Part shown: positions 1 to 8,866 of the stretch, piece by piece
Layout of the letters: every line of letters begins with the position of its first letter
How positions within the stretch are numbered: position 1 is the first letter of the stretch
DNA from: Deltaproteobacteria bacterium
GTDB lineage: Bacteria; Desulfobacterota; Binatia; HRBIN30; JACQVA1
DNA length: 64,000 nucleotides
Direction of reading: 5' to 3'
Assembly (NCBI GenBank): GCA_016178705.1
Contig: JACOST010000005.1
Coordinates: 1 to 64,000 of the forward strand
The notes under the pieces: model-generated
Database searches by the model: none
What the model saw: only the letters and a program-made list of their open reading frames with translations
Told to the model about the DNA's origin: nothing
Program-made: the position numbers and the translations under genes

Positions 1-1640
1 CCCGGCCCCGTCCACGTCGCCACGCCCGCGTTGTTCAACGTGCGCGTATCGAACAAGGTGATCGTCGAGGTCGTGCTCAGCACCAACCCGCCGTTGGCGT
101 TCACACTTCCCGTCCCGCGGATCAATCCCGCCTGCCACGTCATCACGCCGGTCACCGTCAAGTCGTCGTCCCCGGTCAGCGTCCCCGCGGTCTGCATGTA
201 CGTCGTCACCATCTTCGCTGTGCCCGTGTTCAGCGTCAGACTGCCGCCCTGGACCTTCAGCGTATTCGACAGCATCGCGTTGGCGCCCGCCGCGAACGTG
301 ACCGCGGCGTTGGTCACCAGCGTCTGCGCCCCCACGTTGTACGTGCTGCCGGACGTGAACGTGATGGTGCCCCCGGTGAACCCGATGGTGTCGGGACTCG
401 TCAGCGAGCCGCTCACCATGTGATCGCCACCCGTGAACGCCAACCCCGCCCCCGCCATCACCGTGGTCGTCCCCTGATGGAGCCCGTCGCCTGCGAGTTG
501 CAGCGTGCCACTGAGCACCTTCAACATGCCGCTGTCGGTGAAGAACGACGAGAGCACCGTGATCCCGTCGCCACTACCGAGCTCCTTGGTCACCATTCCG
601 TGGTTGTTGAACGTCCCGGCCCCCATGTCGGCGGCCGTCTTGATTTGGAAGGTCGCCCCCATCACGTTGTTGAAGATCGCGTTGCCACCGATCGAGAAGG
701 CCCCCGGCCCTGACCACGTCGCCACCCCGGCGTTGTTCAATGTGCGCGTATCGAACAAGGTGATCGTCGAGGTCGTGCTCAGCAGCAACCCGCCGTTGGC
801 GTTGACGTTGCCCGTCCCGCGGATCAGTCCCGCCTGCCACGTCATCACGCCCGTCACCGTCAGATCGTCCGCGCCCGTGAGCGTCCCCGCGGTCTGCATG
901 TACGTCGTCACTGTCTTCGCCATGCCCGTGTTCAGCGTCAGACTGCCGCCCTCGATCTTCAACGTGTTCGACAGCGTCGCGTTGGCGCCCGCCGCAAACG
1001 TCACCGCAGCGTTGGTCACCAGGGTCTGCGTACCGACGCTGTACGTGCTGCCGGACGTAAACGTGATGGTGCCCCCGGTGAACCCGATAGTGTCGGGACT
1101 CGTCAGCGATCCGCTCACCGTGTGGTCGCCACCCGTGAATGCCAACCCCGCCCCCGCCATCACCGTGGTCGTCCCCTGATGGAGCCCGTCGCCGGCGAGT
1201 TGCAGCGTGCCGCTGAGCACCTTCAACATGCCGCTGTCGGTGAAGAACGACGAGAGCACCGTGATCCCATCGCCGCTGCCGAGCTCCTTGGTCACCATCC
1301 CGTGGTTGTTGAACGTCCCCGCCCCCATGTCGGCCGCCGTCTTGATCTGAAAGGTTGCGCCCATCAGATTGTTGAAAATCGCGTTGCCCCCGAGCGAGAA
1401 GGTTCCCGGCCCCGTCCACGTCGCCACCCCGGCGTTGTTCAACGTGCGCGTATCGAACAACGTGATCGTCGTCGTCGTGCTCAGCACCAACCCCCCGTTC
1501 GCGTTCACGCTCCCCGTCCCCCGGATCAACCCCGCCTGCCACGTCATCACGCCGCTCACCGTCAGGTTTGCGCTCCCGGTAAATGTTCCTCCGGTTTGCG
1601 TGTACGTGGCAACGGTCGCGTTGGCGCCACTGAGGTCGAG
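1..1640 (-). repeat. Tandem 702-bp coding repeats
   Basis: Landmarks such as the segment beginning at 19, 721 and 1423 recur at exactly 702 bp (234 codons). The copies are nearly identical in nucleotides as well as in protein. The first copy in protein order is preceded by a diverged partial unit near 1560-1640. At least two full units and part of a third lie inside the window, and the array continues off the left edge. Confidence 0.9.
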
Positions 1641-1842
1641 CGTACCACTAGCCAGGATGACGTCGTCGCCGATTGCCGGAGCACCGGCAGGATTCCAGTT
1701 GCCACCGTTGAACCAATCCGCGGACATCGCGCCGGTGAACGTTTTGCTCACCGCGTGGGCTGGAGGAGGAGCCACCAGTGCAACCACGGCGAGCAGACAC
1801 GTCATCGCGAACAGGTTCAGCCGCATACGAGTCGACCACATG
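1..1842 (-). CDS. Secreted protein with 234-residue internal repeats (3' end outside window)
   Basis: The frame is open for all 614 codons from ATG 1842 to the window edge, so the C-terminus is missing. A strong Shine-Dalgarno (AAGGAGG, about 8 nt upstream) fixes the start. Residues 1-30 form a signal peptide (MWSTRMR n-region, hydrophobic core, APPPAHA cleavage region). The mature part is rich in Gly, Thr, Asn and Ala, with phrases such as MTWQAGLIRGTG, LFDTRTLNNAGVATW and GTFNNHGMVTKELG that recur exactly 234 residues apart. Composition and short beta-strand rhythm resemble extracellular parallel beta-helix or autotransporter-associated repeat proteins. Inference: a surface or secreted structural protein, perhaps adhesive. 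I cannot tell how it is anchored because the C-terminus is cut off. Confidence 0.85.
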
Positions 1843-2012
1843 GGACCCTCCTTACCGACCGCCGCGTTTCGCAACGCGTAACCGCGCGCCGCTCACGACG
1901 GGGAGAAGATGACACCGACGCGCGGGGCATACACCCAGCGGAGTCGCCGGGTCAACAATCTTTCGGTGAAAATCGAGAGGCAGCATCGCCAACGGATTTG
2001 TCGCGCTGGCTG

Positions 2013-2041
2013 TTTCGCTCACGCGACAGGCGCGCTATAGT
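2013..2041 (+). promoter_or_regulatory. Possible sigma70-type promoter for the S1 protein gene
   Basis: TATAGT at 2036-2041 is a good -10 candidate. A weak -35 (TTTCGC, 2013-2018) lies 17 bp upstream. The site sits about 33 bp before the start codon at 2075 and is followed by a T-rich stretch and CGGAGG. Confidence 0.3.
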
Positions 2042-2074
2042 TCGAGGCGTTATTTTTTTCGGAGGCCGTTTATC

Positions 2075-3322
2075 ATGATCGATCCCGACAACTCACAACC
2101 GGCGAAGCCCGGCAGCGCGGCGGGTGAAGAAGACTTCGCCGCGATGCTCGCCGCCAGTGAAACGCAGCAGACCCGACGCAAGAAGATCGTCGCCGGAGAT
2201 GTCGTGCGTGGCCACGTGATCGCCCTCTCGGCCAGCAGTGCGTTCGTCGAAATCGGAGGCAAGGGCGAGGCCGTCATCAATCTCGATGAGTTTCGCGATT
2301 CCCAGAGCGGCGAAGTGCAGCTCGCCGTCGGTGATCAAGTCGAAGCGACCGTCACCGACGATGGTGGCCAGTCCGGCCAGATCACGCTCAAACGCACCGT
2401 TGGTCGCGGCGGTCATGTGTCGGGCGAACTTGATCAGGCACTCGCCGGCGGAATTCCGGTCGAAGGCATCGTAACCGGGGAGAACAAGGGCGGCTTCGAT
2501 GTCCAGATCGGGACCGTGCGCGCCTTCTGCCCGGGATCACAGATCGATCGCCGTCGCGGCCAGGCGGCGCAGTACATCGGCCAGCGGCTGCGCTTCCGCA
2601 TCATCAAGATCGAATTCGGTGGACGCAACGTCGTGGTGTCGCGTCGCGCGCTGCTCGACGACGAGGCGGCCGCGCAGGCGATTACGACCTGGGAGCGCCT
2701 CAAGGTCGACGCGGTCGTCCAAGGCACCGTGACTTCCGTGCGCGACTTCGGCGCGTTCGTCGATCTCGGCGGTGTCGAAGGCTTGGTGCACATCAGCGAA
2801 CTCGGCCACGGGCGCGCGCGCCATCCGTCCGACGTGCTCACCGTCGGCCAAGCCGTCGAGGTCAAGGTCCTCAAGGTCGAACCGGGTGATGGCGGCACGC
2901 GACCGAAGATCGGCCTCTCGCTGCGCGCGCTGGCGGCTGATCCGTGGGGCGCGGCGCGTGAGCAGTTTGCTGTCGGAGCCACGGTGCGCGGGACGGTGCG
3001 TCGCCTGGAGAATTTTGGGGCGTTCGTCGAAGTCGCACCCGGCCTCGATGGGCTGGTGCACGTTTCGAAGATGGCCCTCGATCGCCGCATCGCTCACCCA
3101 CGACAGGTGGTCAACATCGGCGACGAAATCGACGTGACCATCATGGCGGTCGATCCCGAGAAGCGCCGCCTCAGTCTGTCGATGGTCGAACACGCGCGCA
3201 AGGAGCAGGACGCCGGCAAGGTCGAAGCGCGTCAGGAGGAACAAGCCGCGGTCGCGCAAGCCAATGAGCGCAAGACCCTCGGCACGTTCGCCGATCTGCT
3301 CGCGGTTTCGAAGAAGGGATAG
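2075..3322 (+). CDS. Ribosomal protein S1-like RNA-binding protein, four S1 domains
   Basis: A 415-residue cytoplasmic protein with four OB-fold S1 motifs at roughly residues 39-110, 125-193, 208-285 and 295-370. The last two are the most canonical (RDFGAFVDLGGVEGLVHISEL and ENFGAFVEVAPGLDGLVHVSK, each ending in the usual LSLR/LSLSM strand). An acidic, low-complexity N-terminus and a Lys/Glu/Gln-rich tail flank them. The family binds mRNA, on the ribosome (S1/RpsA) or as a general RNA-binding factor. E. coli S1 has six domains, and four-domain forms are common outside gamma-proteobacteria, so this could be the cell's S1 or a paralogue. CGGAGG precedes the ATG. It is transcribed alone. Confidence 0.88.
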   Translation: MIDPDNSQPAKPGSAAGEEDFAAMLAASETQQTRRKKIVAGDVVRGHVIALSASSAFVEIGGKGEAVINLDEFRDSQSGEVQLAVGDQVEATVTDDGGQSGQITLKRTVGRGGHVSGELDQALAGGIPVEGIVTGENKGGFDVQIGTVRAFCPGSQIDRRRGQAAQYIGQRLRFRIIKIEFGGRNVVVSRRALLDDEAAAQAITTWERLKVDAVVQGTVTSVRDFGAFVDLGGVEGLVHISELGHGRARHPSDVLTVGQAVEVKVLKVEPGDGGTRPKIGLSLRALAADPWGAAREQFAVGATVRGTVRRLENFGAFVEVAPGLDGLVHVSKMALDRRIAHPRQVVNIGDEIDVTIMAVDPEKRRLSLSMVEHARKEQDAGKVEARQEEQAAVAQANERKTLGTFADLLAVSKKG

Positions 3323-3326
3323 ACCT

Positions 3327-3345
3327 GCGCGCGCACGCAGCGCGC
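3327..3345 (+). terminator. Possible hairpin terminator after the S1 gene
   Basis: Immediately after the stop codon, GCGCGC and GCGCGC can pair around a short loop. A T-rich run (TATTTCTTTTCC) follows downstream. It lies between two convergent genes, but the T-run is interrupted and overlaps the msrB 3' end. Confidence 0.35.
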
Positions 3346-3351
3346 TTCGAA

Positions 3352-3768
3352 CTATTTCTTTTCCTTCGGCTCGTCTTGCGGATCGAAATTCAAGCTCACC
3401 GAGTTCAGACAGTAGCGCTGGCCGGTCGGCGCCGGACCATCGTCGAACACGTGACCCAGGTGAGACTCGCAATTAGCGCAATGAACCTCGATACGCCGCA
3501 TGAAGAAGCTGCGATCGCTCTCGATGCCGACGTTGCCGGGATCGAGCGGCGCAGAAAAACTCGGCCAGCCCGTGCCGGACTCGAATTTAGTTTCCGAACT
3601 GAACAGCGGCGCATCGCACGCCACGCAGCGGTAGACCCCACGTGCGTGATGGTCCCAGTACTGGCCGCTGAAGGCACGCTCTGTCCCCTTCTTGCGACAG
3701 ACCGCGTACTGCTCGGGGGTGAGCTGCTGGCGCCACTCGTCTTCTGATTTGCTCACTTTGGCTCCCAT
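3352..3768 (-). CDS. msrB: Peptide-methionine (R)-S-oxide reductase MsrB
   Basis: A 138-residue, full-length MsrB that reduces the R-epimer of protein methionine sulfoxide back to methionine. All hallmarks are visible: zinc ligands C48/C51 (CVAC) and C97/C100 (CANC), the GTGWPSF signature, the HCANCESHLGHVF segment, and the catalytic cysteine C120 in RYCLNS. No signal peptide is seen, so it should be cytoplasmic. It is the last gene of a three-gene minus-strand run (patatin, MBL hydrolase, msrB) and starts only 15 bp after the MBL gene ends, suggesting co-transcription. A Lys/Glu tail (EPKEKK) closes the protein. Confidence 0.96.
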   Translation of the reverse strand: MGAKVSKSEDEWRQQLTPEQYAVCRKKGTERAFSGQYWDHHARGVYRCVACDAPLFSSETKFESGTGWPSFSAPLDPGNVGIESDRSFFMRRIEVHCANCESHLGHVFDDGPAPTGQRYCLNSVSLNFDPQDEPKEKK

Positions 3769-3783
3769 CAGTCGTTCGCTCCG

Positions 3784-4635
3784 TCAGACTTCAAAGCGCC
3801 ACGCCGGACCATCACGCACGATGCGGCCAGCGGTCGGCGTGGCGAAGTGCGTGCCGAATACCAACACGGGGCCGTCGGCATAGCGGGTCAGAAACGCGCG
3901 CCGCGTCGTGCGCGCGGCGTCGGCATCGACATCGAAGCTGCTCGGCCATTGCGGTTCCGCGCACTGCACGGGATGATGCATCAAGTCGCCGGTAATCACC
4001 GCTTCCGCAGCGCGTGAGCTGATCCGCACGCTGACGTGCCCGGGGGTGTGCCCCGGTGTCGGTTCGAGCCACACCTCGTCGGTGAGACGATGATCCGACG
4101 CCACCAGGTCGGCGAGGCCGGCATCGAAAATCGGCCGCACCGAGTCGCCGATCACGTCGCCATCGGCATTGTCCGTGACCTGCCTCCAGTGCTCCCACTC
4201 AGCGCGTGCGAAGAGGTAACGTGCCCGCGAAAACGTCGGCAGCCAGCGACCGTCGACCAGCATCGTGTTCCACCCGACGTGATCGATGTGGAGATGAGTG
4301 CAAAGCACCGTGTCGATCGATTCGCGCGGAAAGCCGGCCGCCGCCATGTCTTGCAGAAACGGCCCCTGGAGATTGGTCCAATGCGGATTGGTGCGCTGCT
4401 TGTCGTTGCCGATGCAGGTGTCGACGACGATGCGTCGGCCGCACGACTCGATCACCAACGCGTGCACCGATGCGATCAGGCGGCCCGTCTCGTCGATGAA
4501 GCGCGGCCGCAACCAGCTCGCGTGCCGCAGCACACGTTCGGGTGTCGCATCCGGCAGGAGGAACGTCCCCGGCATCGGCACTTCGCTTTCAATCACGCGG
4601 GTGATCGTCACATCACCGATCGTCCATCGATGCAT
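3784..4635 (-). CDS. MBL-fold metallo-hydrolase (lactonase-like)
   Basis: A 283-residue metallo-beta-lactamase-fold hydrolase. The binuclear-metal signature HLHIDH is at 114-119. Further ligands are in PTPGHTPGH, the Asp in ITGDLMHHP, and a late His in FGTHFATP. The overall plan (N-terminal VDTCIGNDK, then HLHIDHVGWN) is that of quorum-lactonase-like or alkylsulfatase-like MBL proteins that open esters or lactones. The true substrate is unknown. The frame stays open further upstream, but that part overlaps the patatin gene. The ATG at 4635 (MHRWTIGDV) matches the usual family N-terminus, so I chose it. It lies between patatin and msrB on the same strand. Confidence 0.9.
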   Translation of the reverse strand: MHRWTIGDVTITRVIESEVPMPGTFLLPDATPERVLRHASWLRPRFIDETGRLIASVHALVIESCGRRIVVDTCIGNDKQRTNPHWTNLQGPFLQDMAAAGFPRESIDTVLCTHLHIDHVGWNTMLVDGRWLPTFSRARYLFARAEWEHWRQVTDNADGDVIGDSVRPIFDAGLADLVASDHRLTDEVWLEPTPGHTPGHVSVRISSRAAEAVITGDLMHHPVQCAEPQWPSSFDVDADAARTTRRAFLTRYADGPVLVFGTHFATPTAGRIVRDGPAWRFEV

Positions 4636-4699
4636 GGGTCGGATACTTAGCACGCAGCGCGGCTGAGGCGATAGCACGCCGGCCACGAACGTGACTGGC

Positions 4700-5809
4700 T
4701 CACGATGCCGCGGCGCGCGGGTGCCCGTGACCGTCGAAGCGGTCTTGGTACCACTCGGCACGCGCATCGATCGTCTCGAGCGTCACCTGATGCGCGTACT
4801 CCATCACGTGACGGCGGCGTTGAAAGCTCATCGGGCTGCGCAAGAGCATCAGCGAATCGGTGCAGCTCGGTTCGAACACCACGATCTCGACATCAGGGTG
4901 CGCGCGACGACACAGCACCAGCGCGGCCTCGAATCGTTCGCGACTGCTGATGCGGCTGGACTGCTCGCCGATGCAGCTCACTCCCATCTCTGAAACACTT
5001 GTGACCGCTTTCGGCGATGGCTCCGACGAGCCCGGCTGTTCAGGATCGTTGTCAAACGGCACCAGCGGATTCACCACCACGACCAACTCGGCGCCATGCT
5101 CGATGGCTACGTCGATCGGCGTGTTGCCGGCCGTCGCACCATCGATGTAGTGGCGGCCGTTGATCTCATAAGGTCGGAAGAACGCGGGGACGGCGCACGA
5201 CGCCGGCACCGCATCGCTGATCGCCACATGGCGCCACCCCTCGCTCCCGAACACCACGCGGCGACCGCGATCGAGGTCGATGGCCGGAACGTAGAACTCG
5301 CGGGCGAGGCGGACGAAGTCGTCGGCGATGCCTTCGCAGCGGAAAATCTCCGCCAAGTAGTCGCGCAACGGGGTCAGGGAGAAGAGGCCCGACGGGAGCT
5401 GCTCCTGCAAACGATAGAGAAACTCGGAGAACGACAAGTCGCGCCAGCTCGGCCCCGGCGTGTAGGAGGTCGTGACAACGTCGCGGATCGCCCCCCAGCA
5501 GGCGCCGAGGAAACTCCAGCCGTCAAACCGATAGATGTCGCCGCGCTTGAAGTTGAGGAGACACTGCTGCTCCTCGGCAATCGCCGCATACAGCTTGCCG
5601 GCCGGAACCTGGCTCGCCACCATTGCGGCGATGATCGCGCCGGCGCTAACGCCGATGTAGATGTCGAAGAACGTGTTCGCGAACTGGCTGCCAAGGCGTT
5701 GATCCAGTGCCGCGAGACAACCGATCTCATACGCCGCCGCCGTGATCCCACCACCGCTGAGCACCAAGGCGGTTTTGCGCTTCTTGCGCCGGAGCGAACG
5801 GAGGGTCAT
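4700..5809 (-). CDS. Patatin-like phospholipase
   Basis: A 369-residue patatin-family serine lipid acyl hydrolase. The oxyanion Gly-rich loop (LSGGGITAAAYEIG) is at 17-30, the nucleophile elbow GVSAG at 53-57 (Ser55), and the catalytic Asp in YIDGATAGN (Asp223). This is the Ser-Asp dyad arrangement of the family. A basic N-terminus (RRKKRK) precedes the domain and there is no signal peptide. The last 100 residues carry a second conserved block (MLLRSPMSFQRRRHVMEYA) seen in bacterial patatins. Expected role: hydrolysis of membrane phospholipid or other lipid esters. It is first in the run with the MBL hydrolase and msrB. Confidence 0.92.
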   Translation of the reverse strand: MTLRSLRRKKRKTALVLSGGGITAAAYEIGCLAALDQRLGSQFANTFFDIYIGVSAGAIIAAMVASQVPAGKLYAAIAEEQQCLLNFKRGDIYRFDGWSFLGACWGAIRDVVTTSYTPGPSWRDLSFSEFLYRLQEQLPSGLFSLTPLRDYLAEIFRCEGIADDFVRLAREFYVPAIDLDRGRRVVFGSEGWRHVAISDAVPASCAVPAFFRPYEINGRHYIDGATAGNTPIDVAIEHGAELVVVVNPLVPFDNDPEQPGSSEPSPKAVTSVSEMGVSCIGEQSSRISSRERFEAALVLCRRAHPDVEIVVFEPSCTDSLMLLRSPMSFQRRRHVMEYAHQVTLETIDARAEWYQDRFDGHGHPRAAAS

Positions 5810-6088
5810 TCGTTGCGATCACCATCACCTGCGAATTCTCACTGCAGGTTGCATGCCTTCACTCCAGAGGCATCGGAGCACGAGCAGCGCGCTTCCCGGA
5901 TCCGCCACGGCACCCGATCGAGCGCGCAAAACGGCGAGGGCGTGACGCAAACGCCACAACCCGTCGGCCAACTTCACACGGGGGACATTCGGCCAGGCCG
6001 CGGCGGCCGTGGTAGGTCACCCGCCATGCGAATTGCTTGGCGAGTCGAGGTGCATTGAGTGCGGGCGCAACCTTAACAGCGAAGGGAC

Positions 6089-7021
6089 TCAACCCGCGGC
6101 ATCCGCTAGCGGCACCGCCTGGGCGGGCGCGCCGGATGCATCGGACGCGGTCACGAACGCAAAGACACCGGCAGCGGTCAGCGCGAGGCCGAGCCATTGT
6201 TGCAGTGTCGGCACTTCACCGAGCAGCGCGAAGCTCGCAACCAACGACAGCAACGGAATCGACGGCACCACGATCGATGTCGCTCGCGCGAGATCGAGCC
6301 GCGTGATGGCTTGATACCAGAGCAGCGTGCCTCCGTAACTCAACACGACGCCTTGCAACGCCAACCACGGCAGTTGCGACAACAGGATCGAAGCGACGGG
6401 TAGTGCGGACAATCCGCCGGTCACCAGCCACGCGAGTGCGAGGATCACGCCCCCGTGGATGTAGCGCGCACCGGTCAAGATGGATGGCGGCACGCCGATC
6501 AGCCCGCGCAGCACGATCAGGTGCGAGGTCTGCCAGCACAGTGGCGTCGCGAGCAAGATCCACACGCCACTCGATCCGGAAAGCCCGTGTACACCAACCG
6601 CGAGCGCAATGCCTGTGAGCAATACGGCGGTGGCGACCACGCGACGCGGTGTCGGCCGATGACCGAGCGCGAACCAGGCCAACAGCAGCGCGTACGCCGG
6701 CTCGATTTGCAGACACAGCACCGCGTCGATCGCGCTGGCTCGACTCGCCCCGAGGAAGAAAAGGAAGTGCGCGCCCGCGGTACCCAGCGCGCCAATCGCG
6801 ACCAATCGCAACCCCACCGTTGGCCGCACCAGCCCACGCAACTCGCCGCGCAGTGCCAACACGATCGCCGCACACACACCGCCGAAGACGCTCGTCACGG
6901 CAGCGACGAACAACGGGGCCGCGTGGCCGGTGGTGAGCTTCGCCACCGCCGGCACAAACGCCCCGTTGAGCGCGCACAGGGCGGCGAACAGCAGCCCCAA
7001 GCGTTCTTCCTTTCGATTCAC
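6089..7021 (-). CDS. EamA/DMT-superfamily transporter
   Basis: A 310-residue integral membrane protein with about ten hydrophobic segments in two EamA halves, typical of drug/metabolite exporters (RhaT/YdcZ-like). Pro- and Gly-rich helices such as SQLPWLALQGVVLSYGG and the final LGLALTAAGVFAFV are characteristic. The frame is open about 70 codons further upstream, but that part is Arg-rich and non-membrane and overlaps the next gene's leader, so I chose GTG 7021 (VNRKEERLG). A TTG nine codons later, preceded by AAGGAAG, is a credible alternative. The substrate cannot be told. It is divergent from the LLM oxidoreductase at 7234. Confidence 0.88.
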   Translation of the reverse strand: MNRKEERLGLLFAALCALNGAFVPAVAKLTTGHAAPLFVAAVTSVFGGVCAAIVLALRGELRGLVRPTVGLRLVAIGALGTAGAHFLFFLGASRASAIDAVLCLQIEPAYALLLAWFALGHRPTPRRVVATAVLLTGIALAVGVHGLSGSSGVWILLATPLCWQTSHLIVLRGLIGVPPSILTGARYIHGGVILALAWLVTGGLSALPVASILLSQLPWLALQGVVLSYGGTLLWYQAITRLDLARATSIVVPSIPLLSLVASFALLGEVPTLQQWLGLALTAAGVFAFVTASDASGAPAQAVPLADAAG

Positions 7022-7233
7022 GCGAACGCTCTTCTCACGCCGGCTGTGATCATGGTCGCGAGGGTCTACCGGCTCCGCCGTACCGTCGCAAGGTGCGCCC
7101 GCCAAATGTAGCGGCTCCCCGTAGCCGCAGGCTTCAGCCTGCGTCCGCAATCCAACCTCGATGCCCCCACCTGCTGCCCCCGCTTCCCACAACGCTGCGC
7201 GGCGCGCATGATGGCGCGCGACGGGAGACAAAC

Positions 7234-8163
7234 ATGAGCGGTATCAAGATCGGCATCGGCTTTGGGCTCTCGCGCTTCGGCATGCCGAGCCCCGAGACGA
7301 TCTGCGCGTATGCCGAACGCGCCGAGGATCTCGGCATCGACTCGATCTGGCTCTCCGACCGCATCGTGTCGCGCCAACCGCAGCTCGACATCGCCTGCGT
7401 GATGGCGTTGTTCGCCGCCCGCACCAAGCGCATCAAGATGGGACCCGCGGTGCTGACCTTGCCCGCCCGCGATCCAGTGCAGGTCGCGCGCACCTACGCC
7501 ACGCTCGACTATCTCAGCGGTGGGTGTCGCCGCATCATCATGGCGGTCGGATTGGGCAGCGATCCGCGCGACTGCATCGCCTGCGGCATCAAGCCCGAGG
7601 AGCGCGTCGCACGCCTCGAAGAAGGCGTCGAGGTGCTGCGCAAGTTGTGGAGCGCGCCGAACGTCACCCACCACGGAACCTTCTATCACTTCGACGACGT
7701 GACCATTGAGCCACGCCCTGCCCACGGCGCGCTCGACATCTGGATCGGCGGCCGCAGTAACCCAGCGCTGCGGCGCACGGCAAAGTACGGCGACGGCTGG
7801 TTCCCGTCGTTCATCTCGCCGACGGAATTCACCGAGGGCATGACCAAACTAACCGCGTACGGCGCCGCGCTGGGGCGCACCATCGATCCGGGCGAAGCCG
7901 GCGTCGTACTGCTCACCTACGTCAACCGTGACCGCGACCGCACTCGCCAAGTGGCCGAACTGGTCGCGCAGAATTTTCGCGCACCCGCCGACGCGATGGC
8001 CGCGCGCAGCGCAATCGGCACGCCGGAGGAGTGTGCCGACGTCATTCGCACCTATGTCGCCGCCGGCTGCACGAAGTTCGTCCTGTTCCCCATTGTTCCG
8101 CCCGATGAGTTGGTCGGCCAGATCGAACTCTACGGCCGCGACATCGTGCCGCGGTTCCAGTGA
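7234..8163 (+). CDS. LLM-class (luciferase-like) F420/flavin-dependent oxidoreductase
   Basis: A 309-residue bacterial luciferase-like TIM-barrel monooxygenase or dehydrogenase. The family core is clear: ICAYAERAEDLGIDSIWLSD, TKRIKMGPAVLTLP, the flavin-site LDYLSGGCRRIIMAVGLG, PAHGALDIWIGG and AKYGDGWFPSF. Such enzymes use F420 or FMN to oxidise diverse substrates (TIGR03619-like). The ATG at 7234 is preceded by GGGAGA. The frame is open upstream, but that leader is not protein-like. Its TGA overlaps the next ATG (TGATG), so the VOC protein is translationally coupled and probably acts in the same pathway. The substrate is unknown. Confidence 0.92.
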   Translation: MSGIKIGIGFGLSRFGMPSPETICAYAERAEDLGIDSIWLSDRIVSRQPQLDIACVMALFAARTKRIKMGPAVLTLPARDPVQVARTYATLDYLSGGCRRIIMAVGLGSDPRDCIACGIKPEERVARLEEGVEVLRKLWSAPNVTHHGTFYHFDDVTIEPRPAHGALDIWIGGRSNPALRRTAKYGDGWFPSFISPTEFTEGMTKLTAYGAALGRTIDPGEAGVVLLTYVNRDRDRTRQVAELVAQNFRAPADAMAARSAIGTPEECADVIRTYVAAGCTKFVLFPIVPPDELVGQIELYGRDIVPRFQ

Positions 8164-8849
8164 TGCAACTCGACAGCGCTCACATCGGCGTCGACGATCT
8201 CGATCGCGCCGCAGCGCACTACGCGCTACTACTCGGCAGTGCACCGGTGACGACCGCCGGCGGCACGCGACGTTTCCAACTCGAACGCGGTGCGGTCGAA
8301 CTGGAAGTCGGCGCACCCGGCGTTCACGCGATTCGTTTCGTGCCGGCCGCGATGAGCACGCCGACGTGGCCGGTCGATGTCGACGCGTTCAACGGCCTCG
8401 ATGTCCGCATTGGAGCGATGACCAGTCCCTCGATCACCACGGTCTCGGCCAACGCCGTGCACGCGATCGATCACGTCGTCATCAACACACCGGACCTCGA
8501 CCGCGCGATCGCCCTGTGGCGCGATCGTCTCGGCGTGCGGCTCGCGCTCGATCGCGAGTTCCCCTCGCGCGCGCTGCGCATCTGCTTCTTCCGCAGTGCC
8601 GACATCACACTCGAGTTTGTCAGCAGCTTGCCGCCGCCGCCCGATCGTTCCGGCCCCGACCGTTTCTTCGGTATCGCGTATCAAGTGGCGGATCTCGCCG
8701 GATGCCGCGATCGGCTGCTGCAAGCGGGCATCGACGTCAGCCACGTCCGCCCGGGCCAGAAGTCAGGCACCGAGGTCGCCACCGTGCGCAGCCACACATC
8801 GGGCGTGCCGACGCTGCTGATCGCGCCGGTCAGCAGCCGTAGCGTCTGA
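8163..8849 (+). CDS. VOC (glyoxalase/dioxygenase-fold) protein
   Basis: A 228-residue protein of two vicinal-oxygen-chelate modules. Each opens with the betaalphabeta phrase of the family: LDSAHIGVDDLDRAAAHYALLLG (residues 2-24) and IDHVVINTPDLDRAIALWRDRLG (about 101-123). The second module keeps a complete strand pattern through FGIAYQVADLAG. Metal ligands could be the His of IDHVV and the Glu of ITLEFV. The family includes glyoxalases, extradiol dioxygenases and epimerases, and nothing here fixes the reaction. The ATG overlaps the stop of the LLM oxidoreductase by one base. A GTG three bases earlier is the alternative start. Confidence 0.85.
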   Translation: MQLDSAHIGVDDLDRAAAHYALLLGSAPVTTAGGTRRFQLERGAVELEVGAPGVHAIRFVPAAMSTPTWPVDVDAFNGLDVRIGAMTSPSITTVSANAVHAIDHVVINTPDLDRAIALWRDRLGVRLALDREFPSRALRICFFRSADITLEFVSSLPPPPDRSGPDRFFGIAYQVADLAGCRDRLLQAGIDVSHVRPGQKSGTEVATVRSHTSGVPTLLIAPVSSRSV

Positions 8850-8866
8850 TACGCTGCAAAGAATGC

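Noticed and set aside
31-2078. Long plus-strand and alternative minus-strand open frames
   Set aside because: The minus-strand frame from 1842 is open to the window edge, has a signal peptide and AAGGAGG. The others are shadows of its high-GC repeats.
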